From positions 431,386 to 495,385 of the forward strand of contig MPNW01000013.1 of the NCBI GenBank assembly GCA_011800805.1: a stretch of 64,000 nt of DNA. Direction: 5' to 3'. The notes under the pieces are model-generated. The model made no database searches. It had not been told where the DNA came from and saw only the letters and a program-made list of their open reading frames with translations. This stretch comes from Hirudo medicinalis. Lineage: Eukaryota > Annelida > Clitellata > Hirudinida > Hirudinidae. The position numbers were made by a program, and so were the translations under genes. Positions 28,873 to 42,555 of the stretch are shown here, in pieces (positions within the stretch are counted from its first letter, which is position 1; every line of letters begins with the position of its first letter).

Positions 28873-29611
28873 GATGGTTAGCATCTCACAACAGGGAGCA
28901 AAACATTCGATGAATTATGAGACATTGGTTCGAAACCTTCGTAATGGTCGCCTCTGTTGTCACGTGATTCATTGGAGTGATTGTCTCTAATGACGTCATC
29001 TTGTGTCATTCAGCCAACCATCCATCCATCTAGTCTTTCATTCCTTTTTCCGCCCATCTATGCCTTCCGCCAATGAAGACATTAGTAACCCGATTTGCTA
29101 TATTTTGAACAATTAAAATGTATTTCATCAAATTATGTTTTGGAGACTCAAAACTTCTGAAGCAGAATTGTTATCTTCTGTATTGATGTACAGCATACAA
29201 TTCTATTTATTTCATTTGTCTACTTATGCAATCATAGAAGTTCATATTTAATTATAAAAGTCCATGTGGTGCAAAACTGACAAAATGTGAATATGTTTTT
29301 TTAGGTAGGGTTTAAGAAGGGTATTTCATTAAGCAATTAAAGAATGTTTGATTAGAAAGAATGGAATTGTTGGTGTTACATTTTAATGTTCACTTGTCCA
29401 ACTCAGGAATCAGCTCAAGTTGCTTTAAAAAATGGTCCTAATTCTAATTCTGTTATTTTATCGGGAAGTTGGTTTGGCTGGATCATCATAAGCTTTTTAG
29501 ACGAGCAATTATGTTCCTTTAATTGTTGCATAGGTTTTTGAATATTCTTGGGAATATTGGAAGGTCGTAGTGACTGGAAGTAGGGAGGTGTTTTACGTTG
29601 CTTAAGTTATT

Positions 29612-29740
29612 ATACTCATTATTACACTCATTACATTCATTACACTCATTACATTCATTACACTCATTACATTCATTACACTCATTACACTCATTACATT
29701 CATTACACTCATTACACTCATTACATTCATTACACTCATC
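29612..29740 (+). repeat. 9-bp minisatellite (ATTACACTC/ATTACATTC)
   Basis: About fourteen 9-base units. C and T variants at one position alternate over much of the array, giving an 18-base higher-order period. Confidence 0.9.
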
Positions 29741-32357
29741 AACGTCGTCGTAAATGTTGACAACATTACGCTAATTTATTACTCAACATCAATGTTACTA
29801 AATAGCTTGTTTTGTGACCGCATTTCCCTGCTTATAATTCAAAGTTCACCAGGAAAACATTCACGTTTCTTTTACAATAATTAATAATTAATTATGATAA
29901 TATAATATCATAGTTAATAAAAATAATGTTATTTAGCTTAATCGTTATTTAATTTCGAGCAATTTAAATGAATTAAACGAATTACGAGCAATAATTTGAA
30001 AATAATTTCGTTATGCTTTCATTCGATGTTATCATCGAATTTTGACCCTCATCCAGCAATATCTTCGTTAATTATTTACGCGTTGGCATTAAAACAATGA
30101 CTGTTGCTATGGTGAATTGAGCATAGCGATGATGATGATGATGATCGTAAAAGGATCATTATCATAGTTAACCACTTCAGCATTAAAAACAGGAAAGATT
30201 ATAGAAAAAGTGTTTTTGTAAATGAATCGGTGTAATAAATAGGGCATTTAAATGACAATAAATTTGACGATAAAGCAGGAATTCATCTAGCTATTATTGT
30301 CTACTACTGCTAGACTCACCTTCATGACAACAGTCATCGATGAAAGGTTGGACCACGTTTTGAAAAGTTTTCTTCTCAACTTTTTGCCACGATGCTCAGC
30401 TGTCCCCTCTGCATCTGAAGATGTTCACAGACGTGCAGGACCTTTTATAATCTCTGCTCCCCTCATCTCCGTCTACATCTCCACCTTCCACGTTCAGAGA
30501 TGACAAAGAAAGGGTGGAAACCACTCAGAAAGAAAAACTTCGCTGAGAACAATTTTTAGAATTAATTATTTAAAAGATATTTTGTAATATAACTCTCGAT
30601 TAATGTTATTAATTTTAATGATAAATTGAATCCTGAGTATGAATCTCATAAAATTTACATTCTATGTTGTTTTGAAATGGCTTCTTGGTGTTTCTGATGT
30701 ACTTTGCTATTTCTAATGTGGTTTTAATTGCAATTAATTTTTTCATTTTCTAAATGGTGTGGATTAACATGAAAATATCCTTTTATGGACGTGCAGAGTG
30801 TAAAATTATGTGGAGCAATAAAGGCTGAAAACATTGGTTTCACTTTCTTATTGCTGCTAGGATTCGTTCGGAGCTTTACTTATTTTATTAAAAAAGTTCT
30901 GATTTTAATTTAAATGTGCAATAACTTAATCGATGTTTAAAAAAAAAATAAAGTGAATCATAATTTTAACATAATTATTTAATTGATGAATTAAACAGAA
31001 ATTTTGTAATTCAAGTAAAAAATAATTTAATTGCTTATCGATATGCAGTCATGACAACAAGAATCTCCATGAAATCTCAGAGGCACCGCCAGGCATTGAT
31101 TTCACGAGGGTCACGTGGTAGCTTGTCACGTGCAATATGCATCGGTCGATTTTAAATTTCCATGCATTACTTTCCACCAACCACAGGAGGTCCAGAAGCG
31201 AGATGACGACAAGAAGGAGGGTTGTAGTTTGTATATTTGCTTTGTATGTGTTTTTAGTATTGCTCGTGTATGTTGTGATCAATGTTTTTATTGTTCGTTA
31301 TACCTTGCTTACCATTGCGTAGCCATGTTTGTAAAAACTTCCTCAACATTTATCTTCACAGGACTTTCTCAATTTGATCGATTTCATATGCTGGCTTAGA
31401 AAATTTTCAAATTCTCAGAAGCAAAAATTATAAAGTTATATTTGAAAAATTGAATTTTATTCTACTTTGGAAGCAACAAATTCGTGCAAATTCTGTCCTG
31501 GAAAATTTATTCAAAGACGCACCCGGTCGCGACGTTGAAGAAAATGAAGAAGAAAATGGCTGAATGTTGTTGAATGTTGTTGAATTTGAAGCCAAAAATT
31601 AAATGCTCCCCATTCAACATCCACTCTGCCTCTTGGTGCTCATCCAGAAACTTTTATTTTTTCCTTCTTTCTTCTTATTTTCTCAAGCATTTATCAACAA
31701 TGCATAACAAAATGTCTTAAATACCAAAATTAAAACTTGAAATTTACACATATTAACAATATTATTACTATTGTTGTTATCAAGCACTGTTTATATATCA
31801 TAATGATAATTAATATATGTATTAAATTATTATACTCTATTTAAAGTATTTATTCATTCTTATAGTAATAATTATTTAAATTTATTAAATTACCAAAAAT
31901 TAGAAATGCGAATTTTAGAACCAAAAACAAATGATCAAATTGGAGTGGCACCTAATTAATTATTCATTTAATTAAGTACATTTCTTCTAAAAATTATGTA
32001 CCGATTCAAATGCATCTAATCAATAGTATTAATAATTAATATTACTATTATTAAAGTAGCGGAAGAAAATAAAACAAAAATATGAACCAATGCAAGAGGG
32101 AACAGTTCTGACATCAGCAGAATTTCTAGGTTCAAATGAAGAATTGTTGGTCCCTGGAGGTACAGACAACAAAATTAACCACAAAGGGCCATCTTTGGAT
32201 GATATCTGTCTTAATATCATAACTCAATATCTTAACCAATAATAATATCATAAATTAACAACTTAACCTATTAATTATCATAATTGAATATCTAATTAAT
32301 AATATCGTAACTCACAAAATTTGAAAGTTGTATGTCTCGGGAAGTAAATTACCATGA

Positions 32358-32432
32358 AATTCATCATCATCATCATCATCATGTATCATCATCCTCAGCA
32401 TCTCCATCATCATCATCATCATCATTGTCATC
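32358..32432 (+). repeat. (ATC)n microsatellite
   Basis: ATCATC units split by GTATCATCATCCTCAGC. Confidence 0.85.
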
Positions 32433-32692
32433 AACAGACTACAAATTCATCATTGAGTCATGAGCATGCGACGGACATCAGGAGTCATCACTGAAAGGTT
32501 CATCCTGAACATTTACAAGTGTAATTCTACTTTGACATATCAATCTCATTACGTTGAGATATGCACGTAATTAACATAATTAACAAAGTTTAAACTTTTA
32601 TTTCTGTATTATTTTATTACATTATTCGTTTGAAAAGATCGACATCAAATTTTATTGTTTAAATTATTACTATTATTAATAATAATATTATT

Positions 32693-32694
32693 AC

Positions 32695-32729
<35 letters not shown>
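32693..32729 (+). repeat. (TTG)n microsatellite
   Basis: About twelve TTG units. Confidence 0.9.
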
Positions 32730-32919
32730 GTAAGAAGTTAAGCAACAGTGGTGCTGAAAATCTTCTCGGAATAAAAAAAAAGCGAAATTGAATTAGAATT
32801 AAATTCAAAGCATTTCTCAGATCCTAATTTGTTTACTTTCCACATTTTTTACATCGGGATTCTTTTTTCAATTCTAAGGATTTCCTACCTTCGTTAAATC
32901 TTCAACCTGTCGAAGAGCG

Positions 32920-33028
32920 ATGATGATGATGATTGTGGTGATGGTGGTGGTAGTGGTGATGATGATGATGATGATGACGATGACGACGACGACGACGATG
33001 ATGATGATGATGAAGATGATGATGATGA
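32920..33028 (+). repeat. GAT/GGT/GAC repeat
   Basis: GATGATGAT, GGTGGTGGTAG and GACGACGAC blocks in succession. Confidence 0.85.
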
Positions 33029-34914
33029 CATAAGAAATGTGATGACAAAATATAATTTTTTTTATATGATAGTAGCGTGAGTGGAATAAGACGTTACAAC
33101 TGACCTGCTATATTTCGTTAATCATTAACATATATCAGGCAATGTTGTGACTTGTGGCAGATCATTCACCTACGACCATTCCTTCCTTCATCCATCAATC
33201 TATTCCTCTATCTGCGCATCCATGTTTTCTTCCTTCAATCCATCTATAATATCATCCATCCTTCCATCCATTTGTACTTCTTCAGTCGTAAATCATTTAT
33301 AAAGCGTCAATTACAGGCGCTTTGCATTACCTCGGCACAACTTATGACCGTCGAATGTCGTAAGTTAAAAACTTCTGCTTGTTTCGAACTTGATGAACTG
33401 CAGACATTTTCTGCTCGGACTTCAACCGTTTCTTTAAATAAATTAAACTAATCACACGACAACATCACGTAAGGTGGTCACTCACGGATGAGTTGAAATT
33501 TCTTACGTTGACTCGCGCAACTACCTCAACGAAACCATCCGTCGGAACTCAAACAACGACTTCAAACAACGACAAAAATCTCTCGGGAGTCATAAACCAA
33601 CTGAGCCGATCGTAAATCGGTCACAAAAAAGTCGTCCAATACGCAGCACCACCGCATTACCTCCGCAATACCACCCCGCGGTGTTGTTGTTTGGCAGCAA
33701 TTTCTTGATTTCATGATGGCACATTTGGAGCTAGGATTGGAAATCTGCAATTACTAATAACTAATCTCTGTTCATTTGAATATGAAAACATGAACTTGAA
33801 CATAAAAAAAAATGAAGGCAATTGCAGTGATTAAGGAATTTTAACAAAAGAAGTGATTGAAGTCTGAAGTAAATGGTGTCTCCACACTCCAGTGAGAATC
33901 AGTCGAACCTCGTTTCGGTGGATGTTTTAAAGTCGTCACATGTTTATGTCCTTTGTTGGTATTCAGGCCTTCCTCGTCCTATCACTGCAACTGTCATCGT
34001 AAAACTTCATGGCACCCACCACCAATACCTTAACATGATCACTATCATCCACGATCATCCGCATCATTATTTGACATCGTCATCATCATCATTCACGACT
34101 CGTGCAGTTGTCAACCTGAGGAATCAGGAAGTGGTTAGCATAAAACTAAGTGAAATTGGAGCTTGGGACATCGTTACGACTGAACAGTCAGGAAATTCAA
34201 CGTGGAAGATTTTGTTCTGCTTATTTGACGCCAAATGAATTTATTCGGTCAGAAACAACAGGTTGTTAGATTCACTTTTGTTGATCATAAAATCCTTTGG
34301 AATTGAAGCAAATAATACAAATATTATTCCAACATTCACAATATGCATTTGAGGTCAAAATAGTAAGATTTAAATGGGCATATAAACAAGGACAACCAGA
34401 AACTTTTGAAAGAATTCATGTGAAAATTTGGTGACACTAAACTTATTTATTCGTAAAAGTTGTGATGCACTTAATGATTGGAAACATTTTCAATTTACAA
34501 ATGAATCAGCCGTTCATCACTTTCACATTATACTTCGTCGTGATTCGTCACTTCACTTTGGATTTGACAATCTAATGTTATTTTCTGCAAATGAAAGTTA
34601 ATGTTGCAAGATTACAATTAAATATAAATGTTCGTGTGAAATATTTTCATCGCTTCCTCTTTCTCCAGTGGACCGTGACGAGGGACGTCAGGATCTGAAC
34701 AGCTGAGACGCAAAGAAACTTCTGGAAACATTCGATGATTAATGAAAACACTGCCTCGAAAAGGTCACGGACAAATGAAGTAATTACGATATGGACACTC
34801 ACTCCAAGAAAGGAGACAATCTTCTCAGATCAGGTTATGTTGATGCACTTTAGTCCAACAATCCATCTTTTCTGCGATCCCTCCTTCCATTTCTGCTCAC
34901 CTTTATCAATCAAT

Positions 34915-34974
34915 CCATCCATCCATCCACCCACCCACCCATCCATGCATCCTTTCACCTTTCCATCCATCTAA
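34915..34974 (+). repeat. CATC/CACC tetranucleotide tract
   Basis: CATCCATCCACCCACC-type units, then degenerate copies to 34974. Confidence 0.8.
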
Positions 34975-36534
34975 TCTAATCTCAGAAAGGAGTATGTCTT
35001 ACAAGAAATGTCAACCGCATGCCTGCACATGGAATAAATTGAGGACCACTCATGCATGACCCCTCATCTCATCCTCCTATGTTTTGTCACCTGATTAAAT
35101 TTTACTCAATTGTTACTATCGACATTAAATGTAACACGTAAGGTTGTATCAGCGTGTAAAGTGCTTGAAACTCTGTCCAAAAAACAATTTCATTCACGCA
35201 CGTCTCCATCTTCATTTGAGGAATAATTACGCAACTTTTAAAGTCACCATCAAGATATCAATAAAAGAAAACTTGAATTATTTGAAATTATATTTTTGTC
35301 AAGATTGCACACACGAAGTTTAATTTGTCCTTCCTCCACAAATATTCACCTGAATATTAATCATCGTTTCAGCCGAATATATGATTATGCTTCCCGCATT
35401 ATGATTCATCGTGTTCTTATTGGTCGGAGTGAAACAGGTGTTCGCAAAATCTCGAAGTCCTGATTGGTTAGGAAAACCAGGTGAGAAATGCAATAAAAAT
35501 GCAATTATTTTATTAAATAATGCAAATTATGCGATAACGAGGTATTTGACAAAGTTTATGAAACGATTAACTATTCTTGTAAGATATAATAACAGTAAGA
35601 TATTTCAACGTCAATGTCATAATTACACATTAAAATATGAGGTCAAGTTTTCTTCCTGAGACTTTTTAAGATTCAAACAGTCTCATCGGCCTTTTAATTT
35701 CAAATTCTTAATTAATTCGTAAAATTCGACCACAAAAGGGGCACAAGAATCGCTGAGGTTTTGCTTAATTTAGTTTCCATGATTTTCTTCCTTTCTTTGC
35801 TTTTCAACATCAGGTTGTTTTCAAACTTTCTAAACTTCCACAAAGAAGTGAATGAACGAAATTGAATGCTTGAAATGGACTTCCGTTTCTCCCTCAATTT
35901 CAGATGCTCTTCATGTGTTTTCCATTTCAAGATTTCGAGATACTTCAGTCCGATAATGGACGCTTACATTCTCATTGTATTAATTTTATTCAATCTGCAT
36001 TAAATAGGATCGACTTTCCTCCACAACTTCCAAAATTTAAAAACGGGGATAACTTTTCTCACATCAAGAGGAATTAATGATTAGTTCGAGATATTGAGTT
36101 GAGTATGGTCAACACATTTCAATAAGGGCATAAAACCGTGGTACATTTTTTTTTATAATACATTATAATGTTTTGAGAAGATGTTAAGAAGCCAATCAGC
36201 ATAATAATATTTTTATATTCAAATTAAAAGAGGTTTTTTTATATGCTTTGAGTTTATAACAAAACCTCTTCAAAATTTGTAACATTGCATCAGTTATCAA
36301 TGTCATTTGCTTCATTTACCATTCAATTAAGCTCCTCGCATTCAGAAAGTAATCATTAATTATTACTTGTGCAGCAAACGATGCCATATTTAAAGGCCCA
36401 CTCTTATTTTCATCTAAACATTCTCGGTTGAATACAAAGGCACACTTTCTATAACAACACTTTTCAATTAAAGTCTCCAAGTGTCATACAACTAAAATAA
36501 TATAAATATTTAGCGAAGTTTTTGAAGCGGCTTT

Positions 36535-36858
36535 AATAATATAATATAATATAATATAACGTAATGTAACGTAATGTAGCGTAATGTAACGTAATGTAAC
36601 GTAACGTAACGTAACGTAACGTAACGTAACGCAACGCAACGCAACGCAACATAACATAATATAATATAATATAATATAATATAATATAATATAATATAAT
36701 ATAATATAATATAATATAATATAATATAATATAATATAATATAATATAATATAATATNNNNAATATAATATAATATAATATAATATAATATAATATAATA
36801 TAATATAATATAATATAATATAATATAATATAATATAATATAATATAATATAATATAA
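36535..36858 (+). repeat. (AATAT)n pentanucleotide satellite with assembly gap
   Basis: AATAT units flank an internal block (about 36558-36650) of GTAAC, GTAAT and GCAAC variants with the same 5-base period. Four Ns at 36758-36761 mark an unresolved length. Confidence 0.95.
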
Positions 36859-39284
36859 CAGTAACATTAAATGATTGTTATTATAGCAACATTAACATAT
36901 TGCAATATCATTAAATTATTGTAGTGTCATTAAAATTTGAGTTAATTTGAATATTTGTTAATATTAATATCTAAAACTCATGCAAGTCAAAGAAGGATGA
37001 GATGCATTGAAGTTGGTCTGGAGTTGAATTACATGCTTATTCATTCATTTAATAAAACTTGCAAATACAAATTTAGAGTTTGGATGTTTTTAAAACACTG
37101 CAAGAGGATGGTTGAAGAAACAATCTCTTCTAAATGATGAGCTTATTTTTTTTTATGAAATGTTTGAATTAAAATATTGAGTTGTTGTATTGTCAATTTA
37201 TTATGTGGGCAATCAACAAAATATCTTTTAGAATTGATTCAGAAATTTTAAAAACGTTGCTTTACCAAAGCTTTTTTTAGCACAACGTAATCGACTTAAT
37301 TAAATTGGAAATGATAAAACCAACAGAAATAATTTTGGAGGAACTAATTTCAACATTCATAATTCTGACTGTATTCATTTGCAATAAAACAGAAAGTGCG
37401 AATCCTCAGGAGTTTTAAATAATTCAAAGGAAATTCCTTCCACATTCTAATCGGATGTCGCTACGAATTTCTCAGCGTGGAATTTAGTGACTGCTCCCAT
37501 GAAAACGTGTTTGGATCCCTGCATCTTATTGAACTTCATTCCTTTTGACGATGCAGATGACTTCCCAGTTAAAGTTGTGCAGTACAAAACGAAAGGAAGG
37601 GAGGTGAAGGACTGAAGGGATGGGATACAGATTTATAACATCCGGGTCAAAGGTGATGCCAGAGACGACAAAAGAATAGTCCAGTGTTTAGGAAGGCAGT
37701 CCGTTTGTCTGTTATTTATTTCTCTTTTCATCACGTCCTTCATCATTGATGTGTGTTCGACGCAATTTGCACTTTTTATTGCAATTAAGAGAACTTTTAT
37801 CGCTTTTCGAGTGTTTTAGTATGTGTTATTGGAGGAGTGTTGAAAATAATTCATACCTTTCTTACTGACAACCAAGAAAAGGACTTCGAGAAGAAGAACA
37901 TTAAAGAAATAATAAAAAGACATGAAAGGAAGAATAAGTCATTTCTTTGGTGTGGGAATATAATGATGAGGAACAGAGGTGCGATAAACACGACTGCTCA
38001 TTACATCTCCATCCTTCCATAAACATCTTCCTATTATTAAAGTCCTAGGTGTTTACAAACATCTATTTCTTAGCCCAATTGCTTCGCTAATAAAGTTATA
38101 AACAATTACATCTTGCCAATTACAGGCAAGACTCGAAATTCATTTTATTGAATTGTATAGTATAGTTTATATATATAGTTTTGAAAATATCTCGAGATAT
38201 GCATGCGAAGGATTTGTTGCATTTCGAAAGGTTTTCGTTGACAATTTTTAAAGGGAACATTGAGGTGTGTAACAATGAAAGGACAACATGAAAGGTTCTT
38301 AAATTAATGGATGTTAAAGTTATTCTTTTTAGTTGTAAAATAATAAAATTCTTTTTAAAAATAAATTATTTTTAGATTTCGGAAATAAAATTTAAATTTA
38401 AAGAATTTCAAGGAATCATTTTATCAATTTCATGTTTAGCTGCTGTTCTGAGTAACAACATCATTGATTTTCCTACATTCACAAAACAACATTGCTGCAA
38501 TAAATGAATAGAATTAACAAAAACAACTGTTGACGTATTTTGGTTAATGAGCAATAAATTTGTTATATATATATATTTTTTTAAATACGTTTTCTCATTG
38601 TTTTCTTATTATTAGTTAATATTTTCAATTTTATTCTCAACGCCTGGAGGGGCGACTTAAGGTCAACCACGCCTCAAGCAAAAGTACGATGTCATTTATT
38701 AGAGCTTTTCTTTAAGATTTTAATTAAAATTAAACTGAAAAATAAATTAAAATCTGAGAAATATTATTAAGTAAATTGAATTCATCTCTTGCTCTTTTAT
38801 TATGCCGTAAGAAAAGCATTAAAGAAAGCAAAGATATCAAATAGTGATGTCACCAAAGACCTGAATTATTGTCGAGCGGGCCATAACGCAGCCATAAACA
38901 CAAGAGCGGAAAATGCCTGCTCCGACCTGAGCCACGTGTCGAGAGCCATTTGAAATCTGACCTCAGACCGAATAACAAGTACCATGTTTTTCATGCTCCA
39001 TTGATTTTTATGCTCCTTCCGTGTAACCTGCTATTGGAACGAGAACCTGCTTTTCACTTTTATTCCAAGAAACGACGAGCAGATTCGTGGACATTACAAG
39101 TGTAATTGACCTCCTCATATTGCCAACGAGTTAATCATAAGAAAATATCACATTGTTCATTACGTTGTCAATTGTAGGACTCACATTAATTCAATAATGC
39201 ATTTATCTGTAAAAATCTCGGTTTAGATGCTTACCGCTGTTTCAGTTCCAACTGGATTATTATGTAACTTTTTAAATGTTAATA

Positions 39285-39515
39285 ATGATAATATTATTAT
39301 ATTTAATAATTATTAATTAATATAATAATAATATTATATTATTCTGTAATAATATTAAATTATTATATTATTATTTATATATTATAATAATATAATTAAT
39401 TAATACGCTATATAATTATAAATATAATATTATTATAATATATTATGTAATAATAATATATATAATAATTAATTATGAACCACGATTATTATTATTATTA
39501 TTATTACTATTATTT
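39285..39515 (+). repeat. AT/ATT/TAA-rich low-complexity block
   Basis: TAATAATATTA-type sequence over about 230 bp, ending in ATT units. Confidence 0.7.
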
Positions 39516-41910
39516 TATTAGTATCGTCTTCATCATTATCGTCATCCTCGAGCAGTTATTTCTTCAGTAGCAACAGAAATGTATTGTAATAATATAATAA
39601 TGACAAACTGTTGATTCATTTGCTGAATTCACTCGCACATTATGCGACCCTATTACGATGTCTTCATAATTTTGAAATGTCATAGGATTCATCATCGTCG
39701 TCATCATTGTCATCATCTTTACCATCAGTCGGAGCCATTAATGACATTCTTGTCATCGTCGTTGTCATCCTCTCCTCGCAATCTGCTGACCTGTCTCTTT
39801 AACTGGTCCCTCTAATTGATGTACAGTCCCCAAGTAATGACCCACCTCCATTCTCCATCCAATGTAAGAATTTTATGCCCTCCTCACTTGATACTTATTT
39901 AGTTTATCTAACAAATATTTACCCAGCAACATTTTCGAGCTGCTCCTGAACTTAATTACGTCGTGTGAATAAATACGAATTTGAGAAGTACATTTATTTA
40001 TAATTTTACAAATATTTCGACATGGTGTCTGTGTTGATTTTCCCAGTTAACCATCATCATCAGCAGCAGCAAACTTATTGTTCCAAACTTTGAATCTGTA
40101 TAAAAGTTGCCTCCTCGTCATCGTGGATGCAATGAGTCACTTCTTGAGATGAGCAGATGAAGGAATGTATAAAAGATGAAGATGACATTGTGGAATGTCG
40201 TTATGAGATGAATACGAGTAACAATTTGTCATCCTGGTGATAGTTTTTAGGGGAACATGTCGAGTTTCCGGAATTAATTAATGCAAAGGAATTACACAAA
40301 AGATATTAAAATAAGCTTTAATATTTATGCAACTAATAATTAAAGAATTACATCAACATTGATATCGATTTATTTATTTCTTCATTCGCTAATTAGTTTA
40401 GTAAATCTGAAAATTTGCATTTAATTCAATGATTTTGTGCGTTCAAGAATCAATTGTCATGAAATAATTTCATTGAATGAATTCAAATAAATAAATTTTA
40501 GTCTTTTTTTTTACTTTTTAACAATTTTTCCGGAATTTACATTTGTGACCAAATTGTTGAGAAAAGGTTTATAGTTTTTGTTTGTGATAGATCTTGATCT
40601 TAATCTTGATTAAGTTCACTTAATCATTTTTGAGTTAGCAGTTCGATGTAGTAAATGAGTTTTTATTCAGATTAAAGCTTTGTTATTTCTCGATGGTCGT
40701 CAAAATGATGGCATTGTACTTGAACCGTCGGATGGGAAATGATGGCGATTATGATGATAATTACGATGACAATTGTGCATAATGACATTTTTCACATTAA
40801 TTACATTAACGGACGTTAAACATGCAACAATACATTAATTGAAATGGAATTTTTAATAGAGGCAGTATAAACGAAATATCAACTCATGTTTTACAGGAAA
40901 TCCTTTCGTAAGTCATCAGATAGAAATTATTTCTTTCAAGTAACCTCTAAAACATAGTAATCATCATCATGATCGTCTCTTAGCTTTCCTTTTCATCATC
41001 ATCATCATGCATGCCATATCGAATTGTAGGTAGTCAAATGGTCATCATAATCATAACTTTGATGAAGACGGTTGAGTTTGTCTTGCAGGGGAATCAATCA
41101 TAAGCGAAGTTTAACCTGAGCAAACAAAGAAGTTGCTTGACATGGAGTCCACGAGGTTTGCATCGATCAAAAGATGTTTTAGAAATTAACAACAACAATA
41201 ACAATAGCAACGACAACAATAACAACAACGACAATAACAACATCTAATAATTTCTTTCACAAGTAATTTCACAATTTTCAAACAATTTCTTTTTGAGCAA
41301 GTGAGATTGATTGTGAGTGTTTAATCCTAACTGCTCAATTATCATACGTTCTTCAACATTTACTTGCGTTTTAATTTATTATTTTATTTATTCACTAAAC
41401 AATTTATTTGACTGAAACAAAAAATGAAAATGTCCATCATGAATGAAGGAGGTAACAGGAAAGAAGAGAAATAAGGATGGTTTAACAGAGGAATGAAGTC
41501 CTATGCTCCGTTAGGTTCTTATTAATTACTGGCCACATAGCCTCTGTGCAGACGATCAAAAGACATTTTTTGCTCATTTTTTTATCTTAAATAAGGAAAT
41601 GGATGTAAACAAATATATTGTAATGTAATGTAATTATTACATGCGTAAATATGTTATTTCGTTAGTAACGAATCGTTAATGGTGCTGCGCAGTTGATGGT
41701 CATTTGTTGGTCTCCTGGGATGGTTGAAATGATTGAAATTATTGAATTGATTGAAATGATTTAACTGATTGAAATGATTTAAATAATTTGAAGAAGATTG
41801 GTGAATGAAAATTTGTTGATCATTGGGGAGATTGAAAATCTCTGTTGTTCACGGAGTATTCAATGTTATGTTACCACAAAATTGCATCGTAACATTATCG
41901 TTTCTTTCAG

Positions 41911-41955
41911 ATTTTCAGCCACAGAAAATGTTTGCACAAAGACACTCAACCTCAG
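41911..41955 (+). other. exon-like 45-nt segment of unknown gene
   Basis: A strong acceptor (TCGTTTCTTTCAG) and a good donor (CTCAG/GTAGAA) bracket 45 bases open in all three frames, one of which reads FQPQKMFAQRHSTS. No neighbouring exon on the plus strand was recognised, so this may be chance. Confidence 0.15.
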
Positions 41956-42429
41956 GTAGAAGTCTTGAAAATATACGTTTGTGAATTTAATGAGTACTAA
42001 AATAAATTTTGTTTTTATTCTAATTTCATTTTAATATTCAAAACTCTAGAATTATTCGTCGCTATTTGCATTCTAATTATTTATTTAATAAAATAATTTA
42101 GGGCGCAAATCTTGAGCTTGAATTGCCTAAAAAAAAATAAAATTCTTGCTGGAGTTTGTAATTCAGTGGGTTCTCCATGTGAACCTGATGATGTTAAGCC
42201 GGAAACTTTCTTTATTCCTTTACTTTCCCTCCTCCAATCTTACTTTCCTTTTCTTCTGCTTCACGCCAACGACTCACTCAGTCGGCAAAGATTAAGCGAT
42301 TCGAGGATCACGGGTGCCGACCTGTTCTTAGTTTACATTCTCTCTCCTTCTCCCGTTCATACATCACCATCTTCTCTCGACGCAGGTCGAACGTTTCAAT
42401 TTAACTCAGACTCGATGGAGCAGGGGTGA

Positions 42430-42555
42430 CGACGACAACAACAACGTTAACAACAACAATAATAAATGTAATAACAACAACGACAATAGTAACAATAACA
42501 ACAACAACAACAATAATAAATATAATAACAACAACGATAATAGTAACAATAACAA
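42430..42555 (+). repeat. (AAC)n/(AAT)n microsatellite with internal duplication
   Basis: The block AATAATAAATGTAATAACAA near 42460 recurs near 42510, each followed by CAACGA(C/T)AATAGTAACAA, so a 48- to 54-bp segment is duplicated inside the tract. Confidence 0.8.

Noticed and set aside
29612..29740. CRISPR-like regular spacing
   Set aside because: The units are directly adjacent 9-mers without spacers, in an animal genome.
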